Shown: positions 47,583-58,474 of the stretch, one piece after another
Position numbering within the stretch: position 1 is the first letter of the stretch
Layout: each line of letters opens with the position of its first letter
From: Chamaecrista fasciculata
Taxonomy: Eukaryota; Streptophyta; Magnoliopsida; Fabales; Fabaceae
Length of the DNA stretch: 64,000 bases
NCBI GenBank assembly: GCA_003254925.1
Contig: QANZ01029190.1
Coordinates: 1-64,000, forward strand
Reading direction: 5' to 3'
The notes under the pieces: model-generated
What the model was told of the DNA's origin: nothing
What the model saw: only the letters and a program-made list of their open reading frames with translations
Databases searched by the model: none
Translations under genes and position numbers: made by a program

Positions 47583-49712
47583 TAATGATCATCATGTCAC
47601 ATGAATCTTTCTCCTTCCAGAAAACACCACCTGCAGTGTTGAAAAGAACTATCGGTGTTGATTTAGTTTTTAGTCAATAAATAATTAGACAAGAGGGTTC
47701 TCGATCCTCTGTATCAAGTAAACTTTCTGTAGATATCAACCGCACCCACAATCCAATGGTATATGGTCCATGCCCTCTGTATCAAGGGCATATGGTCCAT
47801 GCCCTTTGATCACTTTGTGTTTTGTATCGTATCGATCAGATTATGTGGTGTCTGTAATACGTGCTGTGCTTCCTCATTTTTATGCACTGCCTGCCGGACA
47901 TTATTTATGTGTTACTCTTCTTATAGACTATAATGTTGTGTTAGCATTGTCCTGTATTTTGTTAAGGATATTAGCTTTAAGAGTAAGTCTCAAATACTTC
48001 TGTCTCTCCAGTTTACTTAGTCCTTCCTAAGTTTATGACTGGAAAAGTTGTCATGTATTGGAAGACATATATGATTCCCAGAGTAATGAAGTTGCCTCTT
48101 ATACCAATTATATAGATTTCTCTGTTTTTTGCTGTAAATTAAACCAGAACATTCACAACTAACAGACGAGATAAGTAATTTCTCTCTTTCCCATTAATTC
48201 TATGGTGATTTCAGTGAGTGATGTGTAGTTAGATGCACTCTCAAACTTAAGTTATAGTTTGATAGGAAATATATATTTTTATAATACATATTCGTCCACT
48301 GTAATTGAAAAACATATACAGTTGCGTATATAGTTAGGATTTTGGTCATTCCACAGAAGTACAAATTAAAATTAGACAACGTGGCAGAGGCCCAGAGGCC
48401 GTTGAAAGGTAGGAGATATTTTAATGCATATACAACGTAACAGTTTGGTGATCTGTTTTTTCCAGCATAAAGAGTAGAAATATATCTGATATTTTGGTGA
48501 TAACACTCCCTCCTTAGAATATTATTTTTTTTTTTCCGCTCTTTCAATAATTGGAATTGTTTTGCGGAGCATTGTTAATCAATGAGGCTTTCACATCAAT
48601 GAATAACGGTTTTATATTGTTTGAAAATTGTAAACCGTTCAAACCTACTTGTGAGTTTTTAGCAATTCCAATTCCGGAAAGGAAGTTAGAATGTTTAGTT
48701 CATCGGGGACACTTTAAGCCAGAAAGAAAAACTGCAGAGCAATATATTATTATGTTTTAGTTTTACCTTTGGGCATCGAGAGGGAATCAATCTCTTAATA
48801 AATCCAGACAAAGAATAAACAAAGATGAACTCATACAAGAATACAACATGAGCTTAAATTCTTATTTATTAATATAAGTCGGCTTATTAAAATCTCAGTA
48901 ATGTCAAATGAGATGACGTAAAAGCCCTTTAAAATTACATTAAAATCTCCCCTAGCTTGTTTCCCCATTTCTTTTAAACAAATAGGAGTAAACCTATTTC
49001 TTAATCTTAAAATTGTTGGTTTAGTCTTTAAATATTAAAAATTTAACTTTTGATATTTAACTTTTTTTTTAATAAATATTATTTATTTAGTCCCTAAATC
49101 ATAATTTATACAGATTAAGTAGTTGATTATTGGAACAAAAACTATGGATTAAAAAGTGCATTTTCAATATTTATAGATTAAATTATAATTTTAGAACAAA
49201 TTTAAGAACTAAAAAAATAGGTCAAAGTGTACTTTTGTCTCATATCTTTTGCTCAAGTCTCAATTTAGTTTTGTATATTTTTTTGTTGTATTTTTGGTCC
49301 CATATTTTTTGCTCAAGTCTCTATTTGGTCTCCTATTTTTTTTTTTGTACTTTTAACCCCATATCTTTTGATTAGATTGCAGAATTGATTATGTATTTTT
49401 TGATCAAGTTGCAAATTGGTCCCAAATCTATAACAAAAAATATGAGACTCATTCTGTACTTGATCAAAAGATAAGGGACCAAAAGTGCACTTTGGAAAAA
49501 AAATGAAAATCTAATTAATTTATTGAAATAAAATGTAGTCTAACTTGGTGACGAGAATTGAGAAATAGGAAATAATCAAACATTAATCAGATATGACAAT
49601 ATATATACAGTCATTCCATATCCCCTGTTATTGGAAAACCAGTAAGCAGCTAGAAAATGAACATAACTAATTAAGAAAGAAAGAAAGAAATGAAAAGCGA
49701 TTAATTAGTTAG
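47583..49712. other. Intergenic DNA, no gene seen
   Basis: Near 47759-47810 the phrase TATGGTCCATGCCCT is repeated, probably in the 3' UTR of the small gene. A foldback patch lies at about 49220-49496 (GGTCAAAGTGTACTTTTG against CCAAAAGTGCACTTTGG), related to the element at 52325. Confidence 0.5.
49220..49496. mobile_element. Foldback MITE, related to 52325-52701
   Basis: GTCAAAGTGTACTTTTG and CCAAAAGTGCACTTTGG are complementary ends, and the inner CTCATATCTTTTGCTCAAGT block matches the 52325 element. Target duplication not clear. Confidence 0.6.
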
Positions 49713-52700
49713 TCAGTTATCGTTATCGGATTGATCCGGACTGTTATCATTACTGCGGCGGTAATAATTACTGAAGAAAACATACAAGACGAAGCTGATC
49801 GCACTCAAGAAAGTGAGAAGCAAATAATAATTATCCAACCTCGCCTCATTCATATCATCACAGAACCAACTTGGCTTCCCTTGATAATCCGTAACAACTT
49901 CCACAAGCGTGATCAACAAGGCACTCAAAAAGCTCCCAACTCCAAAAACACTAGTATACAAAGCAATCCCCATCGTCCTCATCGTACTCGGCACCTCACC
50001 GTAAAAAAACTCCTGCATTCCCACCACCTTAAAAATGTCCGAAATCCCCAACAAAACGTACTGCGGAAGCAACCAGAATATGCTCATTGCCTCCGCATCG
50101 CCATTGACGGCGGCGATGCGGAGGCGCTTTTTCTCGACGAGGGTGGCGACGACCATGGCGACGACGGAGAGGAGCATGCCGATGCCTATGCGTTGCGTGA
50201 CGGTGACGCCGGTCTGGCGGCGCGTGAGGATTTTGGCGAGTGGGATGAACGCGCGGTTGTATAAGGGCATGAGGAGGATGATAGAGAGAGTGATGGCGCT
50301 TTGGAGCGTGGCGGGTGGGAGTTTGAAGTGGCGCGTGAGGTTGTGGTTCATTGTCATGCCTTGTTTAGTGAAGAATGTGGCGGGTAGTTGGAAGATGACG
50401 GCGAACATTAAGAGGGTTGTCCATATGGGAAGAACCCGAAGAAGGACAAGGACTGACTTGGCGTTTGGGAAGTGGGTGGTTAATGTTGTTAGCATCCATT
50501 GTCTGGGATTGTTGATCTCCTTGTTGTTGTTGTTGTCTAAGTTTTCTTCACACAGAGATCTCTCTTGGAGCCTGTTACGTATATATATACAGGAGATTGT
50601 TAAGTTTATAACACAATCAATAATCTTAAGATGCAGAGAACTTAATAAAAGAAGGCCAAAGTCTTGTTTTGGTCTCTCATGTTTGCTCAAAGTTTCGTTT
50701 TAGTCTCTCAAGTTTTTTTTGTTCCGTTTTGGTCCCTCAAGTTTTTTTTGTTTTGTTTTGATCCCTCAAGTTTTAAAAAAATTCCACCATTAGTCCCTGA
50801 CTCTTTTCCATCTATTTTTTCTGTTAAAAAAAGAAAAAAAATTGACTTTCATCTCCTAATAATTTTGCTCTTTTACAAAAGGGACAGACCTCAATGCAAA
50901 AGAACAAAATTGTTGGGAGATAAAAGTTAGTTTTTTTTTCTTTTTTTAACGGAAAAAGTAGATGGGAAAGAGTCAGGGACCGTGAATCTTTTTGGAAACT
51001 TGAGAGACTAAAACGGAACTTTGAACAAACATAAGGATCAAAATGGAACAAAAAAAACTTGAGGGACCAAAACAGAACCTTGAGCAAACATGAGAGACGG
51101 AACAAAAAAACTTGAGGGACTAAAACAGAACTTGAGCAAACTTGAAGGACTAAAAGAAGACTTTGGCCATAAGAGAAATTGTTTAATTTACAGTTTACAG
51201 TACTAAATCAAAAATTAAATGGATCTTTTATTAAGTAATGTAAGACACTTATTTTTCGTCAAGGCTAACAAACTCGATCAAATAGTTAACCAACATGGAG
51301 GGATTCTCCTTCAAATTCACTCAAAGCTTATGGATTGATCAATGTTAAAAGAGTAAATTAATAGTTTGAGTTGTTAAAAAGTCACTAAATTGACAATTCA
51401 GGTAAGTTTAAAAATCCCAATTATATTCGTAAATAAACCACAAAAGAGAAATTGACTTACTCCAGCTCCGACATTTCAGACTTGTGATGATCATTTGGTG
51501 ATGATAATGGTCGGGTAGCAGTTCCTCTTCCACACCCAAAACATCTCAAAGCAGAACCTTTGATAGCTTGAAGCATCTTCACGAATCGCATCTTAGCCTT
51601 AGAATCATCATCATCATCATGTTGCTTGTACAAATAAATAGTGCTTCCAGCCGAGAAAATAAGAATAGACAAGCCCATAGAAATAGCAGGAATAGTAAAA
51701 CCTAGTACCCAACCAAAAGTGTCTTGAACATAGGACATAACGGTGATACCCAATAGGCTTCCGACACATATGCCAAAGTACCACCACTGGAAAAACAGAG
51801 ACTTCTTGTTGGAGTTTTCATCGTCTTTGCTACAAGGCAATTCTTCCTCGTCATCAATTTGGTCTGCTCCAAAAGCTTGTAAAGAAGGGTTGTATCCGGC
51901 TTGACCCAATGAGATTAAGTAAAGAGATAGAATCAGAAATGAAGATGGCAATGGTAATGCTTCATGACCATTATGGGATCTCGTCCTTGCTATAGCCGTT
52001 GATGCTACTGCTGCTAGTCCCTATATAAATAAGTTTATACGAGGATAAATACCAAAACAACTTTAACCAAAAACAAAAACTTGTCTTTTCGATTGATTTT
52101 CTCGTTAAACTATGAGTTTTCCCGGTCTACCTGTGTAACGGTTTAAGCGAAGACTAATTACATTCGGGTTTCATAGACGAAACGATTGGACCATCCCAAT
52201 AATGTCGACTTTAGGGATTGAACTCGGGTTCTCTCCCTAAGATATAGTTCGTCAATCACTACACCAAACACTTGCTGGTTCTTTTCCATTGATTTTGTTT
52301 CGAGATTGAAAATAATTAATAGTTGGTCAAAATACAAATATAGTCATATATCTTTAATCTTTTGCTCAGTTCTCAATTTGGTCCCATATATTTTTTTGTT
52401 GCACTTTTCATCTCATATCTTTGAGGCAGGGCCCAATTTGGTCTCATCTTTTTTTGTTACAAATTTGGTCACAAAGATTGATAGTATTTAACAAGGCTCA
52501 AATTTAGGACTAATTTTGCAAATTTAGAAGTTAGTTGATCCTTTTGTAAAGGTACAGGACTAGTTGCGCAACTTAACCAAAAGATATAGGACTAAATTGA
52601 GACCATTTGCAAAGATATGAGATTAAAAGTGCAACAAAAAAAGATACAAGACCAAATTGGGAACTGAGCTAAAGATATGAGATCAAATTTACACTTTAGC

Positions 52701-55580
52701 CTTAATAATTACTTCTTTGTACATATATATTTTAAAAATCTTCTTTTGGAAGCACCTAATTAATACTATGATTATTTTTTAGGAAATCTACTATTTGGTC
52801 CCTCCTTTTATTTCACACTTTTACTATTTGGTCCTTGCATTTTTTAAATAGACTATTTGGTCCCTCAAAAATTAGAAATGTCAACTCATTAGTCCCTGTA
52901 GCCTATTTCCGTTACCAACACTCATAACCTGACCATTAAGTGCACATGTAACATGTTAAATGTCACATATTTAACTATTTGGAACTACCTAGGATTTGAG
53001 ATTTGAGAATAATTCAATAATTTATACCTTATGGAAGCTTCACGTGTAATACAAATATTTGGGCCTGACTCAATTTTAGACCGATTTTATTGTATTTGTT
53101 AGTCCGATTCGATTAATTTAGATGATTAGGATGCTAAAGTGGCATTTAATAGTGTTATGTAAGCATTTAATGCCTGATAGTTGACAATTATGATAAATGA
53201 GGGACTAAATAGTTGAATATTATGATAAATGAGGGACTAAATAGTTCACCTTTCTAATTTTTGAGGGACCAAATAGTCTATTTCAAAAATATAGGGACCA
53301 AATAGTTAAAAGTGTGAAAAAGAAGGGATCAAATAGTAGATTTCCTCATTATTTTTCTTTATGATCTCTTATTCATCTTACAGTCTAGACAAGACAGTAC
53401 TATTGTACTAATCCTAATTAGTTCGAGCAGGATGTTTCATAATTTTTATTCAAAAAGATTGATAGTATTTAAAAAGGTTCAAACTCAGTGTACTTTTTTT
53501 TTTGGCCAACAACTCAGGGTACTTTATCCATGAAAATTACAGGAGTTAACTTAGTTTTAGTCTCTAAATTTATCCTCAAAAATTATAATTTAGTCCCTAT
53601 ATATTAAATATACACTTTTTCAGTCTCTAATTCTTATACAAACATAAATTATATTTAGTCATTGTAATGTTATCTATAGAGACTAAATAATTTATATTTA
53701 TTAAAAAAATTAGGATAAAAAATTATAATTCTAATATTTAAGGGAAGAAATCATAATTTTAGCACTGAAAATTTGGTTTTCTCAAAAGTTGAGTATCCAC
53801 CACTCCAACAAAATTATTGATAGTATAATAGCACGTTGTTTTGTCCGTGGTTAGTTACAACATATCATCACTTGGATTTCTTCCACGAAACTGCGTATAT
53901 ATCACCCAACTTGTTAGGTTAGGTCTTAGGTATAACAGTTAGTTGTAGCAGAAATCATCAGATCATGTAACTACGATTAGGGATGGCAATTTGGATCCGC
54001 ATTTAGGATATCCATCCGAATCCATCCGTAAAAAATATCCGGTATCCGTCGGATACCGGATATCGGATAGGGTACGGGTATTGAAAAATGAAAAACCAAC
54101 TATCCGGTATCCGTCCGAAATGAACGGATAGTTAGGGTATCCGGTATCCGATACCCTATAATATAAATATTTTATACATTTTTTATTATATTTTTAATTA
54201 ATTTATTTTAATTAACGGATATTGGGTATCGGATATTGGATATATCCGATTTTTTAATTAGGATATCCTATCCTATATCCATTATTTTCGGATATTTTGG
54301 ATATTTAGGGTATCCGTCGGATACCGGATATCGGATAGGATAGGATACGGATATTGAGAAGAATGAACGGATACGGATACGGATAGTGAAAAATTTTCGG
54401 ATATCCTATCCGTTGCCATCCCTAACTACGATGATGAAAGCAAATGAGTTGTTATGGCATTTAGTATTTTAGATTCCTAGCTAGCTAGCTAATCATACTG
54501 GATATAAGTATAGAATACCAAGGTCTAATAACGAACTGGTTTATGATTTAAAGTTGTAAAAGTACATGATAGGACAATAATACTAAGAGTTCTCAGCTGG
54601 TAGATAAATATTGAGATAAAAAATAAGGTAAATTACACTTTGGTACCCTGTAGTTTGACTCTAATTCACTTTGGTATTCTGTAGTTTGAAACCTGATACT
54701 TTGGTACCCTGTGGTATTCTCATTAACACTTTGGTACCATTTGAGCTGTTTTGTAATTTTAACCAAAACAAATTTTGCAAAATTTACATATTGACCCCAA
54801 AAATTTTTCAAAAAATTACAAATAGGTCCCTAGATACATATTATCGAGGGATTAAAATGAAAACTTTAAACAAATTTTGGGGTCAATATGTAATTTTTGC
54901 AAAATTTATTTTAGTTAAAATTACAAAATAGCTCCAAAGGTACCAAAGTATTAATGGAGAATACCGCAGGCTACCAAAGTATAATTTACCCTAAAAAATA
55001 AATTAAATAAATCTAAAAACTGAGAGCTTAAATGTCCCAGCACCCAAGCTCTATATATAATTTTTCTCTTCAGATATCTTGATAATCTTATATTTGACTC
55101 AACAACTTCATGTACCAAACTAGAGAAAACAGGGTAAATTTATGGAGGGGAATAATATATAATTAAGTTGAATGAATGAATTTTATTACCGCAACATAGA
55201 GAAAAGAGGAGGCCATAATGGTGGAATATTTGTGGAAATAAGCATCAGCAATAGGTGCTACTAGCAATGGCATTATGGAGGTGAAGCCACACCAACTATT
55301 CACCATTTTCGCTGCTGATGAATTGCTCATCTTTACTACATCTGTCAGATATGTCACTAAATTTGAAGCCACCCCCTTAAATGCAAACCTCTCTATACCC
55401 GAAATCACTGTGCATATATAAAACAAACCATAATTAACTTGATCATAATTAAAACACAAATTAATTAAAGAAGATGAAGATTTACATAATGATATATCTA
55501 GATTTAATTTGGATAGTACCTATGAGGAGTATGCATGATTTGTTGAACTTGAATCTCTTGGGTCTCTGCCGCCCCGCCAT
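49713..55580 (-). CDS. NRT1/PTR family transporter (NPF5-like), 4 exons
   Basis: Minus-strand exons 55520-55580, 55190-55407, 51461-52020 and 49713-50571 join in frame into 565 residues, the normal NPF length. The N-terminus [20 protein letters not shown] leads into [19 protein letters not shown] (TM1-TM2). Other family blocks are [36 protein letters not shown], a long charged central loop (Asp/Lys-rich, about residues 205-265) and, in the last exon, [19 protein letters not shown] and [23 protein letters not shown] proteins are 12-helix proton-coupled carriers of nitrate, peptides or hormones; substrate here is unknown. The ExxER motif of TM1 reads S-G-I-E-R, so its first Glu is absent. The third-to-second exon intron (52021-55189, 3.2 kb) and the last intron (50572-51460) are composed largely of MITEs. 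All four exons look intact, with no frameshift. Confidence 0.92.
50654..51168. mobile_element. Mutator-like MITE, GGCCAAAG family, copy B, in the NPF intron
   Basis: It starts GGCCAAAGTCTTGTTTTGG and ends AGACTTTGGCC. The flanking 9-mers ATAAAAGAA and ATAAGAGAA (8 of 9 identical) form its target duplication. It fills 515 of the 889 bases of the last intron of the transporter gene. Confidence 0.9.
52060..52288 (-). mobile_element. tRNA-derived SINE in the NPF intron
   Basis: Read on the minus strand TTTGGTGTAGTGATTGACG fits a pol III A box and CCCGAGTTCAATCCC a B box about 40 bases on, followed by a tRNA-unrelated body. The 3' limit is approximate, since no clear target duplication was seen. 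Confidence 0.65.
52325..52701. mobile_element. Mutator-like foldback MITE in the NPF intron
   Basis: Ends GGTCAAAATACAAATATAG and the complement of GGCTAAAGTGTAAATTTG pair. Flanking 9-mers TTAATAGTT (52316-52324) and TTAATAATT (52702-52710) are 8 of 9 identical. Confidence 0.75.
52780..53347. mobile_element. Mutator-like foldback MITE in the NPF intron
   Basis: TAGGAAATCTACTATTTGG on the left pairs with AATAGTAGATTTCCTC on the right. A perfect 9-bp duplication ATTATTTTT flanks it (52771-52779 and 53348-53356). A 32-bp stretch ending GAGGGACTAAATAGTT is tandemly duplicated inside the right arm near 53182-53250. Confidence 0.88.
53482..53524. repeat. Retroposon stub: T8-GGCCAAC with 14-bp duplication
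   Basis: AACTCAGTGTACTT (53482-53495) and AACTCAGGGTACTT (53511-53524) differ at one base and enclose TTTTTTTTGGCCAAC. Confidence 0.7.
53978..54424. mobile_element. hAT-type MITE with 8-bp duplication, in the NPF intron
   Basis: Perfect termini TAGGGATGGCAA / TTGCCATCCCTA and a perfect 8-bp target duplication ACTACGAT (53970-53977 and 54425-54432) identify a hAT insertion. The 447-bp body is built from repeated variants of GGTATCCG and GGATATCC, typical of these elements. Perfect termini and duplication suggest a young insertion. Confidence 0.93.
54626..54991. mobile_element. Mutator-like foldback MITE in the NPF intron
   Basis: AGGTAAATTACACTTTGGTA pairs with TACCAAAGTATAATTTACCC, and the 9-bp duplication TAAAAAATA (54617-54625 and 54992-55000) is perfect. 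The outer GGTAAATTACA is shared with the element at 18176-18925. Confidence 0.88.
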
Positions 55581-56289
55581 ATATATATGATGATGAGAAG
55601 CAAATTAAAGAGGAGATCGAAAATAATATGAAATGTTTTAAGCACCCATACTACTAGTGATGATGAATAACGTTAATTATTTGTGCTAATTAAGTTTTGG
55701 CTCTCTGTTGAATCACTAGACATGAATTTTGGATTCCATGGAGGTTATATAGCAGAGGATTATTGGCTTTAATTATGAAATCTTTAACGAGCCGGACAAG
55801 ACAAGAAAAACTGTCACCACATGCACGGAAAAGCATCCCCAAAAACGTTAGTTGCTTGGGTTGCATTGTTCACGATTCTTCAAAAAAGCATAAGTCATCA
55901 TATCAGGGACAGTACCGCACTAATAATTTCATGATCAGTATTGCCTTTAGTAATTTTGAACCATGACAACTACTGAATGAGGTCGACATTTTATATATAT
56001 ATATATATACATACAATGATTGACATAAAGAGATCGAGATTACTCTCATCTCATCTCATCTCTTGCATGTCTGAATTAAAATGGTGAAATTGACCAGCCC
56101 ACTTTTGGGGTTATAATGTAAAGAAGATTCCTGTGTTTTTGGGTACCTTAGCTTAGTTTTGTGTGCTAATCCGATGTCATTTTATTATCTATATTTCCTT
56201 TTTATTATGTTCCATTCCAGATTCCACCATTTGATATGAGGTTAAAGCGGATTGCTTAATTATTCAGTATGCAATTAAACTTTATGATC
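55581..56289. other. 5' flank of the NPF gene, no further gene seen
   Basis: A TATA candidate (TATATAA on the minus strand) lies at 55745-55751, about 165 bases upstream of the start. An (AT)n microsatellite lies at about 55991-56009. Confidence 0.45.
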
Positions 56290-56792
56290 TATACATGCCA
56301 AAGGATACAGAGGTTAATTAATGATGGAAAGATTGGGCTTTAATGGTAAGGAGCAGCAACAATCGCATTAAGGACAAATTATAGCACGTGAAAGGCACAC
56401 CTCACGCACTAACCATTTGCCAACACGAGCAAACACACATACACACACACACAGAGGCAAGGACTCATGCTTTGTATGCCATTATATCTCTCTTTATTTC
56501 CCTGTGTACGTTTGGTGCTTCAATGAGATGGATGCCACTTTTNTATACATGCCAAAGGATACAGAGGTTAATGATGGAAAGATTGGGCTTTAATGGTAAG
56601 GAGCAGCAACAATCGCATTAAGGACAAATTGTAGCACGTGAAAGGCACACCTCACGCACTAACCATTTGCCAACACGAGCAAACACACATACACACACAC
56701 ACAGAGGCAAGGACTCATGCTTTGTATGCCATTATATCTCTCTTTATTTCCCTGTGTACGTTTGGTGCTTCAATGAGATGGATGCCACTTTT
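56290..56792. repeat. ~250-bp direct duplication separated by a single N
   Basis: Copy 1 (56290-56542) and copy 2 (56544 to about 56792) begin TATACATGCCAAAGGATACA and end GATGGATGCCACTTT. Between them is one N at 56543. They differ by a 4-bp TTAA indel and an A/G change (ATTATAGC versus ATTGTAGC). Each contains a (CA)n tract. This looks like two ends of contigs that should have been overlapped, perhaps two alleles. Confidence 0.85.
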
Positions 56793-56852
56793 TGTCACAT
56801 GCATGTTGTAGAGGGTAATGGCAGACCCAGACGGATCAAAGTTTCTTTTTTG

Positions 56853-57361
56853 GTCAAAGGGTCATTTGGGTCCTAAATATATGTCCTAATATTCATTTTG
56901 ATCCTTTATGTTTCGAAATGTTCAAATTGGTTTTAAATATTTGCAAAATGTTTTGATTTTGGTCCCAAACTGTTAATATATATGGTCATATTTTTCTCAT
57001 TTCAAGTTCGAATAAGACAATTTCAAAGCTTCTTATTGTTCTCAAATAGTACCTTTTCTATCTCGTTAGGATCGTCAACAAATAAGGTCAAATCGATCCC
57101 GAAAGTAGATGCTTGTTTCACGGTCAAACAAGCAGAATTGATTATATATTTCTATCATTTCAAGTTTGAATGTGACGAATTCAGTATTACTAGTTACTTT
57201 TAACAAATCATTTGAAAACGAGAGAAATATTACCAAAATCAATAGTTTGGAATTAAAATGAAACATTTTGAGAATATTTAGGACCAATTTGGACATTTTG
57301 AAACAAAAAGAACCAAAATAAACATTAGGAGATACATTTAGGACTCAAATGACCCTTTGAC
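56853..57361. mobile_element. Mutator-like foldback MITE
   Basis: GTCAAAGGGTCATTTGGGTC pairs with GACTCAAATGACCCTTTGAC (one mismatch). The inner blocks match 23781-24315, for example AGGTCAAATCGATCCCG. Flanks are T-rich on both sides, so the duplication is not informative. Confidence 0.82.
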
Positions 57362-57720
57362 TTTTTTTTTTTTCAAAAAAAGGGTTAAGTTTTATATTCT
57401 TTTAACGTTAAAAACTTACTATCCATTCTGAAGTGATTAAGAGCTAGAAGCTTGGCGGACAGATGAGGTGACACAATACTCAACAGGTATGAAGCGGCCA
57501 AAGTTATCAAATTAATTTGAGAGTTGATGCAAACTGGCCGGTAAAGAAATGGTGAATTCATCACATATACTGAAGTGATAGGAGCTTATCTATATTAATT
57601 AATAATAAATAATTAAATAAATTATATATTTATATATGTTCTAAATAACAAATTTTAAATGCAAAGAAAAAAATTGATTTTAGTGACTACTGCTATTGCT
57701 GTGTGTTTGTTAATTATATA
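57362..57720. other. AT-rich intergenic DNA, nothing recognised
   Basis: No coding exon, repeat or RNA gene seen between the MITE and the solo LTR. Confidence 0.5.
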
Positions 57721-57955
57721 TGTTAGAGTATGTAATTAGTTTCCGATTAGCTGTGTTCTGTTACTCTTAACTAAGTCTGTTATTAGTAGGTTAGTTTACC
57801 AACTATGGTTAGTTACTCTTTTTTCAACTGCTATATAAAGCTTTTTTTTTTTTGGCCAACGCTATATAAAGCTTGAACAGTTGTCATTTTATATCAATTT
57901 AATACACACTTTCATTGCATTTCACTTCATTCTCTCAATTCTCTGAACTCTTAAC
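57721..57955 (+). mobile_element. Possible solo LTR (copia-like)
   Basis: The segment starts TGTTAGAGTATG and ends CTCTTAACA, giving the inverted TGTTA/TAACA ends of copia LTRs. It contains a TATA box (GCTATATAAAGCTT) followed by a CT/AT-rich leader, as in an LTR promoter. No primer-binding site or internal region follows. Flanking 5-mers do not match, so it may be an old or truncated copy. The TATA region has been duplicated by a stub insertion. Confidence 0.55.
57830..57874. repeat. Retroposon stub: T10-GGCCAAC with 14-bp duplication
   Basis: GCTATATAAAGCTT is repeated perfectly at 57830-57843 and 57861-57874. The insert is TTTTTTTTTTGGCCAAC. It lies inside the putative LTR and has duplicated its TATA box. 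Confidence 0.78.
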
Positions 57956-58474
57956 AAATTAAATTAGAATCCCCTGGACAAGAAACAAGTAATGGCATAA
58001 AGTTGGCGTGAGCGCGCTTACGTTTAGTAGCCATGTCAATCCTTGTCGTTCAATTCAATCAGTTCTTTTGGTCTTGCTTTCAAGCAAATTGCTAATTAGA
58101 AAGAATGAACAACATTCTTGTTCATACTAATTACAGATTTCTTTTCGTTAAAATTTGGTTTACTTAATTAAATTATGTGTTTTAAATGCTGATTTATAAA
58201 CTTAGGTAGGGGCCATATACATAAAATTGTCTTACTTATGTATAGCAAATTTAATGCGCACTCTCATATTTGAAAATGAAAGGATATTCCACTACGGGTC
58301 TGATATATTCAGTCACATGAAAACCCCCACTATAAGGTTACGTAAATCAAAGTTGTTACTTTTTAAAAAAGAAAGGGCAAAGTTCGATCTGACACTCCAA
58401 AAAAGAGAAAAAAACGAAAGATAATTAGTATAACAAAAATGCAAAACACCTCCAACTATACGAAAAATGTAATA
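57956..58474. other. Intergenic DNA, no gene seen
   Basis: No coding exon or recognisable repeat. Confidence 0.5.

Noticed and set aside
49731-50703. Plus-strand frames of 177 and 222 residues
   Set aside because: Antisense shadows of the last exon of the NPF transporter.
52130-52290. tRNA gene candidate
   Set aside because: A and B boxes are present, but no cloverleaf can be folded around them and a long unrelated body follows; better explained as a SINE.
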